Of a stretch of DNA of 33,222 nt, positions 24,141 through 32,704 are shown piece by piece. The DNA is taken from contig NZ_AEGR01000078.1 of NCBI RefSeq assembly GCF_000211835.1, positions 1 through 33,222 of the forward strand, written 5' to 3'. Position 1 is the stretch's first letter. Each line of letters opens with the position of its first letter. The notes beneath the pieces were generated by a model, which was not told the origin of the DNA, did not search any database, and saw nothing but the letters and a program-made list of their open reading frames with translations. The stretch is from Hylemonella gracilis ATCC 19624. Its GTDB lineage: Bacteria > Pseudomonadota > Gammaproteobacteria > Burkholderiales > Burkholderiaceae_C. The position numbers and the translations under genes are program-made.

Positions 24141-25235
24141 ATGGACCTGAAGCAGCTTGAGTACTTCGTGCGCGTGGCCGAGCTGGGCAGCTTCACGCGC
24201 GCCTCGGGCGTGCTGGGCATCGCCCAGCCGGCCCTGAGCCGCCAAGTGCGTCAGCTGGAAGTGGAACTGCGCCAGAACCTGCTGCTGCGCAACGGGCGGG
24301 GCGTCACGCTGACCGAGGCGGGCAAGCTGCTGCTGGACCATGGGCGGGGCATCCTGCACCAGGTGGACCGCGCGCGCGAAGACCTGGGCCGGGTGCATGG
24401 CGCGCTGGCCGGGCGGGTGGCCTTGGGCCTGCCGCCCTCGATCGCGCGGCTGCTGACCGTGCCGCTGACCCGCGCCTTCCGCAAACGCCTGCCCGCCGCC
24501 GCGCTGTCCATCAGCGAAGGGCTGACCATTTCCATGCAGGAGGGCTTGCTGACCGGGCGTCTGGACCTGGCCTTGCTCTACAACCCGACCCCCAGCCCAG
24601 AGTTCGATTCACTGCCGCTGATGGACGACATGCTGCTGCTGATCGGCCCCAACACCGGCGGCCCCACGCCTCAGAGCGCCAACGCAGCGGACCCTGCCAG
24701 GAAAGCCAAGTCCGGCAAGCTCGAATTGCAGGGCGAGACCATCAGCTTGCGGGAAGTCAGCACACTGCCCCTGGTGATCCCCAGCCGCCCCAACGCGCTG
24801 CGCATGCTGGTGGAGGCCGAGATGGGCAACATCGGCTGCAAACCCAACGTCGCACTGGAAATCGATGGCGTGGCCGCCATCCTGGACCTGGTGGCCGACG
24901 GTTTGGGCTATGCCGTGCTGCCGCGCCACGCCCTGACCAGCGCGACCCGGCCCGAGGCCTACCGCGCCCGCGTCATCGCCCTGGGGCACGGCCGAGCCGG
25001 CGATCCCGAGCGCGCCAGCCCGCTGCTCAGCCGCCTAGTGATCGCCACCGCGGCGGGACGCACCACCACGCTGACCCAACAGGCCATGATCGAGCTAATC
25101 CAGCAGATCACGGCGGAGGTCTTCACGTCCGGGGCGCCCCCCACGACCAGCGTCGCGGCACCGTCTTCTTCGCTTTCTTCCTCTTCTTCGTCTTCTTCGC
25201 TTTCTGCATCCTCCTCCCCTTCCCCCGCTTCCTGA
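24141..25235 (+). CDS. LysR-family regulator with serine-rich tail
   Basis: This 364-aa LysR-type regulator probably controls the adjacent protocatechuate genes. The winged helix is at residues 1-60 (MDLKQLEYFVRVAELGSFTR, AQPALSRQVRQLE). The effector domain is at about 90-330, with LLTGRLDLALLYNP and the DGLGYAVLPR segment. An insertion near residues 180-195 (TPQSANAADPARKAKSG) is unusual. After residue 335 comes a tail of about 30 residues, mostly Ser, encoded by a pyrimidine-rich tract that includes a 27-nt tandem period. No Shine-Dalgarno sequence is visible before the ATG. aroE starts one base after its stop. PmdR of Comamonas is a possible counterpart; this is inference. Confidence 0.88.
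   Translation: MDLKQLEYFVRVAELGSFTRASGVLGIAQPALSRQVRQLEVELRQNLLLRNGRGVTLTEAGKLLLDHGRGILHQVDRAREDLGRVHGALAGRVALGLPPSIARLLTVPLTRAFRKRLPAAALSISEGLTISMQEGLLTGRLDLALLYNPTPSPEFDSLPLMDDMLLLIGPNTGGPTPQSANAADPARKAKSGKLELQGETISLREVSTLPLVIPSRPNALRMLVEAEMGNIGCKPNVALEIDGVAAILDLVADGLGYAVLPRHALTSATRPEAYRARVIALGHGRAGDPERASPLLSRLVIATAAGRTTTLTQQAMIELIQQITAEVFTSGAPPTTSVAAPSSSLSSSSSSSSLSASSSPSPAS
25161..25232 (+). repeat. Polypyrimidine tract with 27-nt repeat
   Basis: Only 7 of 72 bases are purines. TCTTCTTCGCTTTCT occurs at 25164-25178 and again at 25191-25205, a 27-nt (9-codon) period that keeps the reading frame. It encodes the Ser tail of the LysR protein and lies directly before aroE, leaving no purine-rich ribosome-binding site for that gene. 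Confidence 0.75.
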
Positions 25236-25236
25236 C

Positions 25237-26106
25237 ATGGAATCCACCTACACCCTCGCCGGCGTCATGGGCTGGCCTGTGCGTCACTCCCGCTCGCCGG
25301 TCATCCACGGCCACTGGATCCGCGAGCACGGCCTCAAGGGCGACTACGTCCTGCTGCCAGTGCAACCCAGCCACCTGCACGAGGCGCTGCGCGGCCTGCA
25401 AGCCCTGGGCTTCGCGGGCTGCAACCTGACGATTCCGCACAAGGTGGCCGCGCTCTCCATGGTGGACCGCGTCGACCCGCTGGCCGCGCGCATCGGCGCC
25501 ATCAACACCCTGGTCGTCAAGGACGGCCAGCTGCTGGGCTTCAACACCGACGCCGAAGGCTATGTGCAAAGCCTGCGCGAGGCGCAGCCCGGCTGGCGCG
25601 CCGATACCGGCCCGCACGCGGGCCCGGTGGCCGTGCTGGGCGCCGGTGGCGCGGCGCGCGCCGTGCTGGCCGTGCTGGGCGAACAAGGCGCGCCCGAAAT
25701 CCGCATCTGCAATCGCAGCCTGGACAAGGCCCAGGCCCTGGCCGCCGAATTCGGCGCGCATTACCGCGGCACCCGCTGGTTGGCCCTGCCCTGGGACCAG
25801 CGCGATGCGGCGCTGGAGGGCTGCAGCCAATTGGTGAACACCACCAGTCTGGGCATGACAGGCCAAGACGCGCTGACGCTGCGGCTCGACGCCCTGCCCC
25901 GCACGGCGCTGGTGTGTGATGTCATCTACACCCCCCTGGAAACCCCGCTGCTCGCGGCCGCCAGAACACGGCCCGGAGGTCAGCACGTCACGGTCAACGG
26001 CCTGGGCATGCTGCTCTACCAGGCCCGAGCGGCCTTTCAGCACTGGTTCGGTGTGTTGCCCGAAGTCACGCCCGCGTTGCGCCGTGCCGTCGAGGCCACA
26101 CTCTGA
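25237..26106 (+). CDS. aroE: Shikimate dehydrogenase
   Basis: This 289-aa NADP-dependent enzyme interconverts 3-dehydroshikimate and shikimate. Substrate residues are S18 and S20 in HSRSP, K69 in NLTIPHK and D105 in FNTDAEG. The cofactor loop is LGAGGAARAV (about 131-140), followed by NRSLDKA, with the Asn-Arg pair that favours NADP. The gene starts one base after the LysR stop, and the bases before it are almost all pyrimidines, so translation is probably coupled. Placement beside a protocatechuate operon suggests a catabolic paralogue feeding shikimate or quinate towards protocatechuate, but a housekeeping AroE cannot be excluded. Confidence 0.92.
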   Translation: MESTYTLAGVMGWPVRHSRSPVIHGHWIREHGLKGDYVLLPVQPSHLHEALRGLQALGFAGCNLTIPHKVAALSMVDRVDPLAARIGAINTLVVKDGQLLGFNTDAEGYVQSLREAQPGWRADTGPHAGPVAVLGAGGAARAVLAVLGEQGAPEIRICNRSLDKAQALAAEFGAHYRGTRWLALPWDQRDAALEGCSQLVNTTSLGMTGQDALTLRLDALPRTALVCDVIYTPLETPLLAAARTRPGGQHVTVNGLGMLLYQARAAFQHWFGVLPEVTPALRRAVEATL

Positions 26107-26152
26107 GTCCCCTGACCTGCTCCCACTTTCCCAACGCTCCCCGGAGAACCTG

Positions 26153-27343
26153 ATGCCCTGGACCCTGGCCCGCCGCGCCGCCCGACTGAACCCCTCGACC
26201 ATCCGCGAAATCCTCAAGGTCACCGAACGCCCCGGCATCATTTCGCTGGCCGGCGGTCTGCCCGCCGCCGAAACCTTCCCCGTGGCGGCGATGGCCGAGG
26301 CCACGGCCCGAGTCCTGCGCGACAACCCTCGCGAGGCGCTGCAGTACGCGGCCAGCGAGGGCTATGGCCCGCTGCGCGAATGGGTGGCCACCGAGCTGGC
26401 CACGCAGGGCCTCTCGGTTGACGCGGCGCAGGTGCTGATCACCACCGGCTCGCAACAAGGGCTGGATCTGGTGGGCAAGGTGCTGGTGGACCCGGGCAGC
26501 CGGGTGGCCGTCGAATCGCCCACCTACCTGGGCGCGCTGCAGGCCTTCGCGCCGTTTGAATGCGACTTCACCGCGATTGAAGGCGATGAGGAAGGCCCGC
26601 TGCCCGAGGCGCTGGAGGCCGCGCGGGGTGCGCGCTTCATGTACCTGCTGCCCAATTTCCAGAACCCGAGCGGACGTTGCCCGTCGGCTCAGCGCCGCGC
26701 GCAACTTGCCGAAAAGGCCGTCGCCATCGGTCTGCCCATCGTCGAGGACAACCCCTATGGCGATCTGTGGTTCGACGCGCCGCCGCCCGCGCCGCTGAGC
26801 GCGCAGCTGGGCATTGGCGAGAACGGTGGCGCCATCTACCTCGGTTCCTTTTCGAAGGTGCTGGCGCCGGGCTTGCGCCTGGGTTACGTGGTCGCGCCCA
26901 AGACGCTCTACCCCAAACTGCTGCAAGCCAAGCAGGCGGCCGACCTGCACACGCCCGGCTTCAACCAGCGCGTGGTGCATGAGGTCATCAAGAACGGCTT
27001 CCTGAACGAGCACGTGCCCACCATCCGCGCGCGCTACAAGGCCCAGCGCGACGCCATGCAGGCCGCCCTGCTACGCCACCTGCACGGCATCGGCTGCCGC
27101 TGGAACGCACCGGTCGGGGGCATGTTCTTCTGGGTTGAATTGCCGGCGGCCCTGGACGCGACGGCCCTGCTCGACCGCGCGGTCGAGGCCGGCGTCGCCT
27201 ATGTGCCCGGCGCGCCCTTCTTCGCGGCGCCAGAACCCCGACATGCCAACACCCTGCGCCTGAGCTTCGTGACCGTGCCGCCCGCGCAGATCGAGCAGGG
27301 CATCGCCGCGCTGGGCCGCGTTTTCGCGCAGGCCCTGGGCTGA
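26153..27343 (+). CDS. PLP-dependent class I/II aminotransferase
   Basis: This 396-aa fold-type I aminotransferase is of the 2-aminoadipate/aromatic (LysN, AraT, MocR-domain-like) group. Visible elements are ISLAGGLPAAETFP, ALQYAASEGYGPLREW, TTGSQQGLDLVGKVLVDPG, LLPNFQNPSG, IVEDNPYGDLWF and YLGSFSKVLAPGLRLGY. The Lys of SFSK forms the Schiff base and the Arg of GLRLG contacts phosphate. GGAG precedes ATG 26153, 46 bp after aroE, so it is probably co-transcribed. The amino donor cannot be assigned; substrates in this group include 2-aminoadipate, aromatic and branched-chain amino acids. Confidence 0.9.
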   Translation: MPWTLARRAARLNPSTIREILKVTERPGIISLAGGLPAAETFPVAAMAEATARVLRDNPREALQYAASEGYGPLREWVATELATQGLSVDAAQVLITTGSQQGLDLVGKVLVDPGSRVAVESPTYLGALQAFAPFECDFTAIEGDEEGPLPEALEAARGARFMYLLPNFQNPSGRCPSAQRRAQLAEKAVAIGLPIVEDNPYGDLWFDAPPPAPLSAQLGIGENGGAIYLGSFSKVLAPGLRLGYVVAPKTLYPKLLQAKQAADLHTPGFNQRVVHEVIKNGFLNEHVPTIRARYKAQRDAMQAALLRHLHGIGCRWNAPVGGMFFWVELPAALDATALLDRAVEAGVAYVPGAPFFAAPEPRHANTLRLSFVTVPPAQIEQGIAALGRVFAQALG

Positions 27344-27376
27344 GCAGCGCGAGGGAACTCAGGGCCGCGGGGCCCG

Positions 27377-27390
27377 GGTGACGCGTCACC
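27377..27390. promoter_or_regulatory. Perfect 14-bp palindrome before the ABC importer operon
   Basis: GGTGACGCGTCACC is its own reverse complement. Flanking GCCC and GGGC extend it to a hairpin with one bulge (27372-27394). GGTAACGTGACAC about 32 bp on resembles its left part. It could terminate the aminotransferase gene or be an operator for the importer operon. No T-run follows and no clear promoter was found in the 181-bp gap. Confidence 0.4.
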
Positions 27391-27524
27391 GGGCATCAAA
27401 AATGCTGTGGTAACGTGACACGCCGCTTTGCCCGCCACGGGCCCTGTGGCCCCAAACGCGGCCCCGAACGCGGCATTTGTCACGCCCAGCCATTCTTGAT
27501 TGTTTGCGAGAAAGCGAGCCTCCC

Positions 27525-28592
27525 ATGAAGCGCACCCTGACCTGCATCACCCTGGCCGCCGTGGCCCTGACCGCCACCGGCCTGGCCCAAGCCCAGAACA
27601 AGACCCTGCGCCTGCTGACCTGGGCCGACTACGCGCCCAAGGACGTGGTGGAGCAGTTCACCAAGGAAACCGGCATCAAGGTCGAGATCACCCTCTCCAA
27701 CAACGAAGAGATGATTTCCAAGCTGCGCGCCACCGGGGGCGCGGGCTTCGACCTGGCCCAGCCCAGCCAGGACCGCATCGCCGGACCGCAGACCGAGTTC
27801 CGCATCTACAAGCCGCTGGACCTCTCCAAGATCAAGCGCGAGCTCTTCATCCCCTCCATGCTGGAGGCTACCCAGGCCAACACCACGGTGGATGGCAAGG
27901 TCTATGGCCTGCCGCACATCTGGGGCACGGACGGGCTGGTGGTCAACACCAAGCTGTCCAAGGCCACGGACTACCCCGACCTCTGCGCGCCTGAAAACGC
28001 CGGCAAGGTCAGCATGCGCCTGAAGCGCCCCACGCTGATCGCCTTCGCCTTCGCCAGTGGCAAGAACCCCTTCGCGCTCTACAACGATGCCAAGGGCTAC
28101 GCGGCGCTGATGAACGAGGTGGGCCAGACCTTGATCAACTGCAAGAAGAACGTCAAGTTCTACTGGGACGGCAAGGACCAGCTGCTGGCCGGCCTGCGCT
28201 CGGGTGAACTGACCACGGCCATGATGTGGGACACCGGCGGCTGGGGTCTTAACAAGACCCAGCCCGAGATCAAGTTCGTCGCGCCCAAGTCCGGTGCCCT
28301 GGGCTGGGTGGACACCTACGCCATTCCGGCCAAGGGCCGCAACGACGCCGCCGCCTACGCCTGGATCAACTTCAACCTGCGGCCTAAGATCGCGGCCCGG
28401 GTCGCCAGCGCGGCGGGCAACTTCACGGCCAGCAAGGGCGCGGACCAGCTGATGAACGACACGCTGAAGAAGCAATTCGCGGACAGCTTCCCCGAGGCTG
28501 CGTTGAAGAACATCAAGTGGTATCCGGCCGTGCCCGCGGGCATCGAGGACATCGAAGGCCGCGTGCTGGACCGCGTGAAAGCGGCTCAGTGA
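27525..28592 (+). CDS. ABC importer substrate-binding protein, spermidine/putrescine type
   Basis: This 355-aa periplasmic receptor of PotD/PotF type has residues 1-23 as a Sec signal peptide ending AQA before QNKTLRLLTWADY. LRLLTWADYAPKDVVEQFTKETGIKVE, LSNNEEMISKLRATGGAGFDLAQPS and VYGLPHIWGTDGLVVNT follow the polyamine-receptor pattern. Ligands in this group range from putrescine to amino-acid derivatives, so the substrate is open. ATG 27525 is chosen because the signal peptide starts there. It heads an operon with the ATPase and two permease genes. Confidence 0.88.
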   Translation: MKRTLTCITLAAVALTATGLAQAQNKTLRLLTWADYAPKDVVEQFTKETGIKVEITLSNNEEMISKLRATGGAGFDLAQPSQDRIAGPQTEFRIYKPLDLSKIKRELFIPSMLEATQANTTVDGKVYGLPHIWGTDGLVVNTKLSKATDYPDLCAPENAGKVSMRLKRPTLIAFAFASGKNPFALYNDAKGYAALMNEVGQTLINCKKNVKFYWDGKDQLLAGLRSGELTTAMMWDTGGWGLNKTQPEIKFVAPKSGALGWVDTYAIPAKGRNDAAAYAWINFNLRPKIAARVASAAGNFTASKGADQLMNDTLKKQFADSFPEAALKNIKWYPAVPAGIEDIEGRVLDRVKAAQ

Positions 28593-28643
28593 GCCCCTGC
28601 CCGACCGCGATCTCCGCATGAAAGTCTGTTCAGAGATGCGCGC

Positions 28644-29771
28644 GTGGTGAACGACGGCGAATCCGATCTGCAACTCCTGTCCGTCGGCAAGCGTTACGGC
28701 GCCTACACGGCAGTCGAGGACCTGAGCCTAACGGTCCGGCGCGGCTCCTTCTTCTCGATCCTCGGCCCCTCGGGCTGCGGCAAGACGACGTTGCTGCGCA
28801 TGGTCGCGGGCTTCATCACCCCTGACACGGGCGACATCCGCATCAAGGGCGCCTCCATGCTGGGCGTGCCGCCGAATCGGCGGCCGGTCAACATGGTGTT
28901 CCAGCACTTGGCGCTGTTCCCGATGATGAGCGTGGGCGAGAACATCGCCTACGGCCTTACCCAGCTTGGCGGCGCGCGCAGGGTCAAGCGCGCCGTGGCG
29001 CGCGACAAGGTGCGTGACATGCTCAAGCGCGTGGGCCTGCCAGGCATCGAGGACAAGCGCATCGAGCAGCTCTCCGGCGGGCAGAAGCAGCGCGTGGCCA
29101 TCGCCCGCGCCTTGGTGCTGGAGCCCGCGCTGCTCTTGCTGGACGAGCCGCTGGGCGCGCTGGACATGAAGCTGCGCGAGCACATGAAGGTGGAACTCAA
29201 GCAGTTGCAGGCCGAGGTCGGCACCACCTTCGTCTACATCACGCACGACCAATCCGAGGCCCTGGTCATGTCGGACCAGGTGGCGGTGATGAACCAGGGC
29301 CGTTTCGAGCAAGTCGGCCGACCCCAGCAGCTCTATTACGAACCCGCCAGCGCCTTTGTCGCTGGATTCGTGGGCCACAACAACCGCGTCGAGGGTCGGG
29401 TGGAACGCATTGAGGGTGCGTTCGTCACCTTGCGCACGGCCGGTGGCATGGCCCTGCAAGCGCGCCGCGCGGGTGGCGCGCAGAACCTGGTGCCTGGACG
29501 TGGGGCCCAGATCTTCGTGCGCCCGGAGGCCATCGAGATCGGACGCGGCGCCCATGAGTTAACGCAGACACCCGACGGTCTGCGTTGGCCAGCCCGGGTG
29601 CAGCGCGTGCTGTTCGACGGCGGCAACTCCACGGTGCAAGTGCGCGAGGACGGCAGCGGCCAAACTCTGAACATCGCGCTCCCACTCACCGGCCGTCTGT
29701 CCGACTTGCGTCCGGGTGATGCCGTGCTGTTCAGCTACCGGCCCGAGCAAGCCTGGTGCTTCGCGGCCTGA
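28644..29771 (+). CDS. ABC importer ATPase, PotA type
   Basis: This 375-aa ATPase of a polyamine-type importer has Walker A GPSGCGKTT (41-49), the Q-loop FQHLALFP (86-93), signature LSGGQKQR (143-150), Walker B LLLLDEP (163-169) and the switch His in YITHDQSE (H201). A C-terminal TOBE-like regulatory domain occupies about 245-370. The start must be GTG (28644 or 28647), because the nearby ATG at 28636 is out of frame. The gene follows the receptor by 51 bp. PotA-type ATPases pair with the two permeases encoded next. Confidence 0.93.
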   Translation: MVNDGESDLQLLSVGKRYGAYTAVEDLSLTVRRGSFFSILGPSGCGKTTLLRMVAGFITPDTGDIRIKGASMLGVPPNRRPVNMVFQHLALFPMMSVGENIAYGLTQLGGARRVKRAVARDKVRDMLKRVGLPGIEDKRIEQLSGGQKQRVAIARALVLEPALLLLDEPLGALDMKLREHMKVELKQLQAEVGTTFVYITHDQSEALVMSDQVAVMNQGRFEQVGRPQQLYYEPASAFVAGFVGHNNRVEGRVERIEGAFVTLRTAGGMALQARRAGGAQNLVPGRGAQIFVRPEAIEIGRGAHELTQTPDGLRWPARVQRVLFDGGNSTVQVREDGSGQTLNIALPLTGRLSDLRPGDAVLFSYRPEQAWCFAA

Positions 29772-29791
29772 AGCCGCGCGTGGAACGCCCC

Positions 29792-30664
29792 ATGCACCCC
29801 ACCACCTCGCCCCGCCGCTGGATGCTGGCCCTGATGCTCACGCCCGCATTGCTGTGGCTGGGCGCGCTGGTGGTGCTGCCGCACATCGACTTGCTGCTGC
29901 TGTCCTTGCAGACCCGCGTGGGGCCGGGCGAATACGCCTTCAGCCTGGCCCCTTACCGCACCTTCATCGACGAGCCGCTGTATTGGCACACCTATGTGCG
30001 CACGGCGGTCATCTCCCTGCTGGCCACGGCGCTCACGTTGCTGCTGGCTTTTCCCGTGGCTTGGCATATCGCCAAGGTCGCGCAAGGCCGCGCCAAGTTG
30101 GCGCTGCTGGTGCTGTGTCTGCTGCCCTTCTGGGTCAGCGAGATGGTGCGCACCCTGGGTTGGTTCCTGCTTCTGCGCGAAACCGGCGTGGTGTCCACCC
30201 TGCTGCAAGCCACGGGCTTGGCGGCGCAGCCGGTTGAACTGCTCTACCACGACGCCACCATCCTGGTGGGCTTGGTCTACGCCTCGCTGCTGTTCATGGT
30301 GATTCCGCTGGTCAACAGCCTGGAAAGCCTGGACAACAGCCTGATCGAAGCCGCTTACGACCTGGGGGGCAGCAACGCCAGCATCCTGTGGCGCATCGTG
30401 ATTCCGCATGCGGCACCGGGCATGACCTCGGGCTGCATCGTGGTGTTCATGCTCTGCCTGGGCAATTACCTCACGCCCACCTTGCTGGGGGGCAAGAACT
30501 CGCTCTGGTTCACCGAGCAGATCTACACCCAGTTCATCACCCGCTTCAACTGGAACCAGGGCGCGGCCTTCGGTTTCCTGCTGCTGGTGCTGTCCAGCCT
30601 GCTGGTTTGGGCGGGCCTGCGCCTGACGCGTCAGCGACTGGGCGCCGTGATGCAAACCCCTTGA
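29792..30664 (+). CDS. ABC importer permease 1, PotB type
   Basis: This 290-aa inner-membrane subunit has about six helices: an N-terminal LALMLTPALLWLGALVVLP, then TAVISLLATALTLLLAFPVAW and others. The EAA loop that docks on the ATPase is EAAYDLGGSNASILWRIVIP. ATG 29792 lies 20 bp after the ATPase stop and directly precedes the first transmembrane region. A start at 29756 would overlap the ATPase gene and add a non-hydrophobic extension, so it is less likely. It works with the second permease as a heterodimer. Confidence 0.9.
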   Translation: MHPTTSPRRWMLALMLTPALLWLGALVVLPHIDLLLLSLQTRVGPGEYAFSLAPYRTFIDEPLYWHTYVRTAVISLLATALTLLLAFPVAWHIAKVAQGRAKLALLVLCLLPFWVSEMVRTLGWFLLLRETGVVSTLLQATGLAAQPVELLYHDATILVGLVYASLLFMVIPLVNSLESLDNSLIEAAYDLGGSNASILWRIVIPHAAPGMTSGCIVVFMLCLGNYLTPTLLGGKNSLWFTEQIYTQFITRFNWNQGAAFGFLLLVLSSLLVWAGLRLTRQRLGAVMQTP

Positions 30665-30671
30665 AGACGCC

Positions 30672-31544
30672 ATGATTCCCAGCCTGCCCCGCCCCGCCTT
30701 GCAGCGCCATGGTCTGGCTGCCTTCGTGGTGGCGTTCTTCTTGTTTCTCTTCGTGCCGCTGACCGTGGTGGCGGTCTTTGCCTTCAACAACGCCGACTAC
30801 CCCACGCCGCCGTGGCGGGGCTTCACGCTGGACTGGTTCCTGGCGGATGGCGCTGGCGATGGCCGCACCGGCTTGCTGCACGACGAGGAGCTGCTGGGCA
30901 GCATCGGCATCAGCGCTTGGGTGGCGCTGTGGGTCACGCTGCTGTCGGTGGTCGTCGGCACCTGCAATGCCTTCCTGCTGGAACGCTTCGACTTCCCGGG
31001 CAAGCGCGCGCTGGCGCTGCTGAGCATGGCGCCGCTGGTGATCCCTGGCGTGATCCTGGGCATTTCCATCCTGGCCTTCGCCAGCCGCCTGGCGAATTTC
31101 GCCGACGTGGTCTGGGGGCTGGAACTGGACTTCCTGCGCCCCGGCCTGCCCCTGGTGATCCTGGGGCAGTTTTGCTACATCGCAACCATCGCCACGCTGA
31201 CCATCGCCGCGCGCCTGCGTCGCTTCGACCGATCGCTGGAGGAAGCCGCGTTGGACCTGGGCGCGAGCCGCCTCACCGTGCTGCGCACCATCACCCTGCC
31301 CTGGCTGTGGCCCAGCATGGCAGGCGCGGCAGCCATGGCCTTCCTGATGTCCTTCGAGAACTTCAACACCACCTTGATGCTCGTGGGCTCCGACGCCCCG
31401 CTGACGGTGCTGATGTACGGCCGCATGCGCGAGGGCGCCACGCCGGTGCTGAACGCCGTCAGCCTGCTGCTGATGCTGGCCTCGGCCGCGCTGGCCCTGG
31501 TGCTGCTCGCGCGCAAGGGCACGCAGAACCCGTCAGCCCACTGA
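30672..31544 (+). CDS. ABC importer permease 2, PotC type
   Basis: This 290-aa permease has an N-terminal helix FVVAFFLFLFVPLTVVAVFAF followed by NNADYPTPPWRGFTLDWF, the usual PotC beginning. Four to five further helices follow, and the EAA motif is EAALDLGASRLTVLRTITLP. SFENFNTTLMLVGSDAPLTVLMYGRMREG is typical of PotC. It starts 7 bp after the first permease gene, with GAAGA upstream. It is the last gene of the importer operon. Confidence 0.92.
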   Translation: MIPSLPRPALQRHGLAAFVVAFFLFLFVPLTVVAVFAFNNADYPTPPWRGFTLDWFLADGAGDGRTGLLHDEELLGSIGISAWVALWVTLLSVVVGTCNAFLLERFDFPGKRALALLSMAPLVIPGVILGISILAFASRLANFADVVWGLELDFLRPGLPLVILGQFCYIATIATLTIAARLRRFDRSLEEAALDLGASRLTVLRTITLPWLWPSMAGAAAMAFLMSFENFNTTLMLVGSDAPLTVLMYGRMREGATPVLNAVSLLLMLASAALALVLLARKGTQNPSAH

Positions 31545-31591
31545 GTCCGGCTTCGGGTGCACGGCACTTCCGGCTCGTTCAGTATTTCCAG

Positions 31592-31609
31592 CGCCTGCCT
31601 CCGCAGGCG
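31592..31609 (+). terminator. Hairpin after the ABC importer operon
   Basis: CGCCTGC and GCAGGCG form a 7-bp stem with a 4-nt loop, about 48 bp after the last permease gene and before the Bug gene. There is no T-run, so termination is plausible but not shown. Confidence 0.4.
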
Positions 31610-31711
31610 GCTTGCCCGGCTGCCGCGCTGCCCCTACACTTCGGCGGCTCACGCACCCGCGGCCCCAGCCGCGAACCACAACACACCAGCAACATCCTAG
31701 AGAGAGAAGAC

Positions 31712-32704
31712 ATGAAGCAACCGAATCGCCGCGAAGCAACCCTCACCGTGCTCGGCACCTTGGCGCTGGCCGGCGGCAGTGCCGCACAAGCGCAAGGCGC
31801 GGCCAGCTACCCCAACAAGCCGATCCGGCTCATCGTGCCCTTCACGCCCGGCGGCAGCGCGGACATCCTGGGACGTTCCATCGGACAGGAGCTCACGAAG
31901 TCCCTGGGCCAATCCGTGGTGATCGAGAACATCGGCGGCGCGGGCGGCTCGCTCGGCGCGGACAAGGCCGCCCATGCGACGGCGGATGGTTACACCCTGT
32001 TCATGGGCCACATCGGCACGCTGGCGGTCAACCCGCACATCTATCCCAAGCTGCCTTACGACCCCATCAAGGACTTCACACCCGTGGCCTGGGTGGCCAA
32101 CGTGGTGAACGTGCTGGCCGTCCACCCCTCGGTCCCAGCCAAGACGCTGAAGGAACTGGTCGCCTACGCGCAAGCCAACCCAGGCAAGATCAACTACGGC
32201 TCGGGCGGCAATGGCAGCGCGGCGCACTTGACGACCGAATACCTGAAGCTGCAGACCAAGACCGACATGATTCACGTGCCTTACAAGGGCACGGCCCCCG
32301 CCGTGCAGGATCTCGTGGCGGGTCAGACCCAGGTGGTGTTCACGGGCGCGCCCGCGATGATTCCCTTCTTCAAGTCGGGGCAGTTGCGCGCGATCGCAGT
32401 GTCCAGCAAGCAGCGCCTGGAGGCACTGCCGGACGTGCCCACGGTGGCGGAAAGCGGCTACCCGGGCTTCGAGGCCGACCAGTGGTATGGCATCGTCGTG
32501 CCCACGGGCGTGCCGGCGGACATCGTGCGCAAGCTCAACACCCATGTGAACCAAGCGCTGAACTCGCCCGAGCTGAAGGCGCGCCTGCAGACCGAGGGCG
32601 CCATCGCCGCGCCGACCACGCCCGAGAAATTCGGCGCGCACATCCGGGCGGAATTCGCGCGCTGGAAACCCGTGGTCAAGGCCGCCGACATCAAGCCCAG
32701 CTGA
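31712..32704 (+). CDS. Bug/TctC-family tripartite tricarboxylate receptor
   Basis: This 330-aa periplasmic receptor is of the Bug family, which is greatly expanded in Burkholderiales. The motif [20 protein letters not shown] follows the signal peptide, and [18 protein letters not shown] and [13 protein letters not shown] are diagnostic. The N-terminus [15 protein letters not shown] has a twin-arginine-like pair before the hydrophobic core and AQA cleavage site, so either Tat or Sec export is possible. No TctA or TctB membrane gene is in the window, so it is an orphan receptor here. AGAGAGAAG precedes the ATG. Its 3' end overlaps the convergent chemoreceptor gene by 14 bp. The ligand is unknown. 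Confidence 0.93.
   Translation: MKQPNRREATLTVLGTLALAGGSAAQAQGAASYPNKPIRLIVPFTPGGSADILGRSIGQELTKSLGQSVVIENIGGAGGSLGADKAAHATADGYTLFMGHIGTLAVNPHIYPKLPYDPIKDFTPVAWVANVVNVLAVHPSVPAKTLKELVAYAQANPGKINYGSGGNGSAAHLTTEYLKLQTKTDMIHVPYKGTAPAVQDLVAGQTQVVFTGAPAMIPFFKSGQLRAIAVSSKQRLEALPDVPTVAESGYPGFEADQWYGIVVPTGVPADIVRKLNTHVNQALNSPELKARLQTEGAIAAPTTPEKFGAHIRAEFARWKPVVKAADIKPS

Noticed and set aside
27477-27505. A sigma-70 promoter TTGTCA-17-TTGTTT before the importer operon
   Set aside because: The -35-like hexamer is acceptable but the -10 position matches the consensus too poorly to support a promoter call.
30812-32704. A frame of 630 codons that seems to fuse a long N-terminal region to the Bug receptor
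   Set aside because: The first part overlaps the PotC-type permease gene in another frame and reads as low-complexity Arg/Gly/Pro/His. The Bug protein has its own signal peptide and Shine-Dalgarno sequence at ATG 31712.
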